A DNA stretch of 64,000 bases from Helopsaltes ochotensis (Eukaryota; Chordata; Aves; Passeriformes; Locustellidae): the NCBI GenBank assembly GCA_013400155.1, contig VXBM01001082.1, positions 83,411-147,410 of the forward strand. The letters are read 5' to 3'. The position numbers and the translations under genes are program-made. Of this stretch, positions 61,738-64,000 are shown piece after piece (the stretch's first letter is position 1; the number at the start of each line of letters is the position of its first letter). Below the pieces are notes generated by a model. That model had not been told where the DNA came from. It saw nothing but the letters and a program-made list of their open reading frames with translations, and ran no database searches.

Positions 61738-62480
61738 CAGATAAACCACAGAATGGTTGAAGTTCAGCAGGATATCTGGAGGTTATCTGGTCTAAACACC
61801 CTGTTCAAACACACTGTCAGGGATAGTGTCCCAATGGATTTTTAATATCTCCTCAGCCTCCCTGGGCAAACTGTGCCAGTGCTCCTTCAATCTCACAGTA
61901 AGGAAGGGAACATCCTGTTCAGAGGGAACATCCTGTGTTTCAGTGTGTGTCCCATTGCCTCTGGAGCTGTCACAGGGCACCATTGAGAACTATCTGGTGC
62001 TGTCTTCTGTCTTCTTTACAGCCTCCTTTCAGGTATTTCTATATATTGATGAGAAAGATCTCCCTTGAACTTTCTCTTTTCTGGAATTAATTTCTCTCTC
62101 ACAGGAAAAATGCCTCAGTCTCTTAATCACATATGTGGTTCTCTGCTGCATTCTTTCCATTATGTCCGTGTTTCTCTTGTACTGAGGAGCTCAGAGCTGG
62201 CCTCAAGGCTCCACTAGTGCTGAGTGGAGGGGAAGGATAACTTTCCTTGACCTACTGGCAACAACCCTCCTAATACAGCCCAAGACACTGTTAACACTTT
62301 TTGTTCCAAAGTCACATTTCTGGCTCATTGGTACTCAGATTGGTATCCACAAGAACTCCCAGGTTCTTTTTTGCAAAGCTGCTTTTGTTGGGGCAAATAA
62401 GCCAGAATAGTGATGCATGAGTTCTTCCTCCCTAATACAGAGGTTTGTACACCCTACTATCCACCCTGAAATGAGGATGG
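61738..62480 (-). mobile_element. CR1-type LINE fragment, old subfamily
   Basis: On plus: 'ccacagaatggttgaagttc', 'ttatctggtctaaacaccct', 'caaactgtgccagtgctcct', 'cattgcctctggagctgtca', 'ctcttgtactgaggagctca', 'gggaaggataactttccttg', 'ggctcattggtactcagatt' and 'aagaactcccaggttctttt', all in the order of the CR1 3' half. About 740 bases, with many substitutions and a local 'gggaacatcctgt' duplication (61906-61935). Confidence 0.88.
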
Positions 62481-62774
62481 TCTTATTAGTAATGCCTTGT
62501 CATTTCCACAGCAGAAATAGCAACACCACTACAGAAGACAATGGAAAAAGAACCCCTGGTTTCAGCCTGTGTCAAAGCTTAAATCTACTTCCTCCAGACT
62601 TGTGAGGAAAAAGACTTTTTCCTTATTTTTACTTGAAACATCATTGAACCCATATTAGTATAATTTATCCTAATATGAGATGTGAAATAATATATTTTTT
62701 GCAGTAGGATTTGTGACAATGTAATAAGTGCAAAATATGTTTTTCTTGCATGGGTCAGTGCTTTATAAGTTTAA

Positions 62775-62830
62775 AAACAAAAACAAACAAACAAAAAAAA
62801 CCAAAAACAAACAAACAAACAAACAAAAAA
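62775..62830. repeat. (AAAC)n simple repeat
   Basis: 'aaacaaacaaac' units interrupted by 'aaaaaaaacc'. Confidence 0.95.
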
Positions 62831-62934
62831 GACTGTTACTTGAATTCACAATAGTGACTCATCCCCAGCAGTTTAAATAGTTTGCTAGTTTTCTTATTAT
62901 GGATCAAGGAAGTAATTTGGAGGTTTGATTGTGT

Positions 62935-63080
62935 TTTCACTCCCAATATGAACTTTATTCCAGTTTAACAGGTGATATTTAAGCAGTCTTTGTGCGACCC
63001 CTGGTGGAGAATCTTCTCAGCAAAGCATTATTTGCATGAAAAAATTAACAACTAATAATAACCTGCCTGTGTTCAGATGA
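62935..63080. promoter_or_regulatory. Candidate CTCF site within conserved-looking noncoding block
   Basis: The minus strand at 63007-62994 reads CCACCAGGGGTCGC, one base from the CTCF core CCACCAGGGGGCGC. A POU octamer ATTTGCAT follows at 63030-63037. The surrounding sequence is nonrepetitive. Motif match is direct; binding is inference. Confidence 0.35.
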
Positions 63081-63168
63081 CCCATTTTCCTTGTAAATAT
63101 CAATGGTCAGATATAAACACATATAATTTTTTTTCTGTGCTGTAAGTAAAGAAAATTGACATCACTTA

Positions 63169-63264
63169 TAAGCAGAATTTTATTCATGTATGGTGCACAG
63201 ACGTGCCAACTGTGCATAAACAGTTGGCACGTCTGTGCACCATACATGAATTAAATTCTGCTTA
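63169..63264. repeat. Long near-perfect hairpin, 45-bp arms, 6-base loop
   Basis: Left arm 63169-63213 and right arm 63220-63264 are reverse complements with a single mismatch (T at 63181 opposite T at 63252) around the loop 'gcataa'. The arm begins 'taagcagaatt' and reaches the loop through 'gacgtgccaactgt'. No open frame, terminal duplication or transposon end was recognised. It may be a recent fold-back duplication, a small inverted-repeat element or a hairpin RNA source. Confidence 0.97.
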
Positions 63265-63479
63265 CAGAAGTCTGGTGTAAATCCCTTTGAAGGTTGTAAA
63301 ATCAGAGGACACAATAAAATGTGCCACAGAACACAAATTGCAGGTACTGATTTTTCCAACTTTAATTTCACTTGCAAAAACCAGAAGATTTTAGGATACC
63401 TTTTCAGGCTGCTGGAAAGAACTTGAACAACATCACGATGGATTTAAGTTCAGCACAGTAAAGCATTTCACCATTACAA
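63265..63479. other. Noncoding spacer, nothing recognised
   Basis: Short AT-rich spacer between the hairpin and the next CR1. Confidence 0.5.
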
Positions 63480-63705
63480 AGAAGAAAAATCTTAAACTTC
63501 TTTTGATGTGAGTGTGGTGGGGCACTGGAACAAGTTATCCAAAGATGTTGTGGATGCCCCAGCCTTAGCAGTGTCCAGGCCAGGTTTGATGAGACCTTGA
63601 TCAGCCTGGTCTAGAAGAAAGTGTTCCTAACTATGGCAAGGGAATAGGAACTGGATGTTCTTTAAGGTCTCTTCCAACCCAAACCTTAATTCTATAACTC
63701 TGTGT
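63480..63705 (+). mobile_element. CR1 LINE 3' fragment
   Basis: 'gagtgtggtggggcactgga', 'gttgtggatgccccagcctt', 'gtccaggccaggtttgatga' and 'ttaaggtctcttccaaccca', ending 'attctataactctgtg'. This is the canonical CR1 tail in plus orientation. Confidence 0.92.
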
Positions 63706-64000
63706 ATATATTTGTATGTGTTTTTTCTCAAAATAATTAAAACACAGATATTCAAAAGAGTTTTTGTAGTACCTCATAGGTCGAAAAAGAGAGAGAGATG
63801 AGACAGAAATTTTAAGCCTAAGTTCAAAATGTATCTTCCTAAAATTACTGTTCAACTTTATAAGATCAGAGTTCTTTAATTGTTCAGTTTATTAAAAACA
63901 GATTCTTTTGTTCCCTACATCAACAATAGGATCAATCGGGCAGTTAAATTGGCAAGTTTGGTATTCTTTTTTCTTTATGTATCTTGACATAAAACCTGTG
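63706..64000. other. AT-rich noncoding end of window
   Basis: No feature recognised. Confidence 0.45.

Overview
The window looks like bird nuclear DNA: an AT-rich, gene-poor stretch made almost entirely of old retrotransposon copies in otherwise unmarked intergenic or intronic sequence. The bird assignment rests on many CR1 LINE copies ending in the ATTCTATGATTCTATGA-type tail that is the hallmark of avian CR1, plus solo long terminal repeats (LTRs) of types I recognise from bird genomes. The number and variety of LTRs suggests a neoavian, perhaps passerine, genome, but the species is not determined. I found no convincing host protein-coding gene, tRNA, rRNA or CRISPR array. Nearly all open frames above 60 codons are chance frames, low-complexity translations or decayed CR1 coding sequence.

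Layout: 1-491 is the 3' part of an LTR cut by the window edge. Two LTRs of a second family lie at about 1800-2395 and 3648-4132. A CR1 tail at 5886-6150 is followed by the largest element, a 3.3-kb minus-strand CR1 (6266-9550) with recognisable but broken endonuclease and reverse transcriptase. From 9.6 to 27 kb there is quiet AT-rich DNA with a mosaic LTR (11892-12290), CR1 tails (about 10.6, 20.9, 24.3 and 25.6 kb) and a perfect 57-bp tandem duplication. Between 27 and 34 kb lie several LTRs, including a 612-bp solo LTR with perfect 6-bp target-site duplications (29495-30106) and a GC-richer composite LTR region (31960-33300). Two assembly gaps occur (27448-27803, 38141-38224); the second is flanked by the same 34-bp sequence on both sides.

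From 39 to 64 kb there is a roughly 1.1-kb LTR at 39.4 kb, two minus-strand solo LTRs of one family with 5-bp target duplications (41167-41739, 58734-59321), an LTR of about 1.1 kb at 53.4 kb, and CR1 copies at 45.2, 51.2, 57.2, 61.7 and 63.5 kb. Very long T tracts and microsatellites are scattered throughout. The most unusual non-repeat structure is a near-perfect 45-bp-arm hairpin at 63169-63264. Nearby is a good CTCF-like motif inside a block that reads like conserved noncoding DNA.

No genes work together here. Any function would be regulatory (candidate enhancer-like or CTCF sites) or come from retroelement promoters. All family names are from pattern recognition without a database search.
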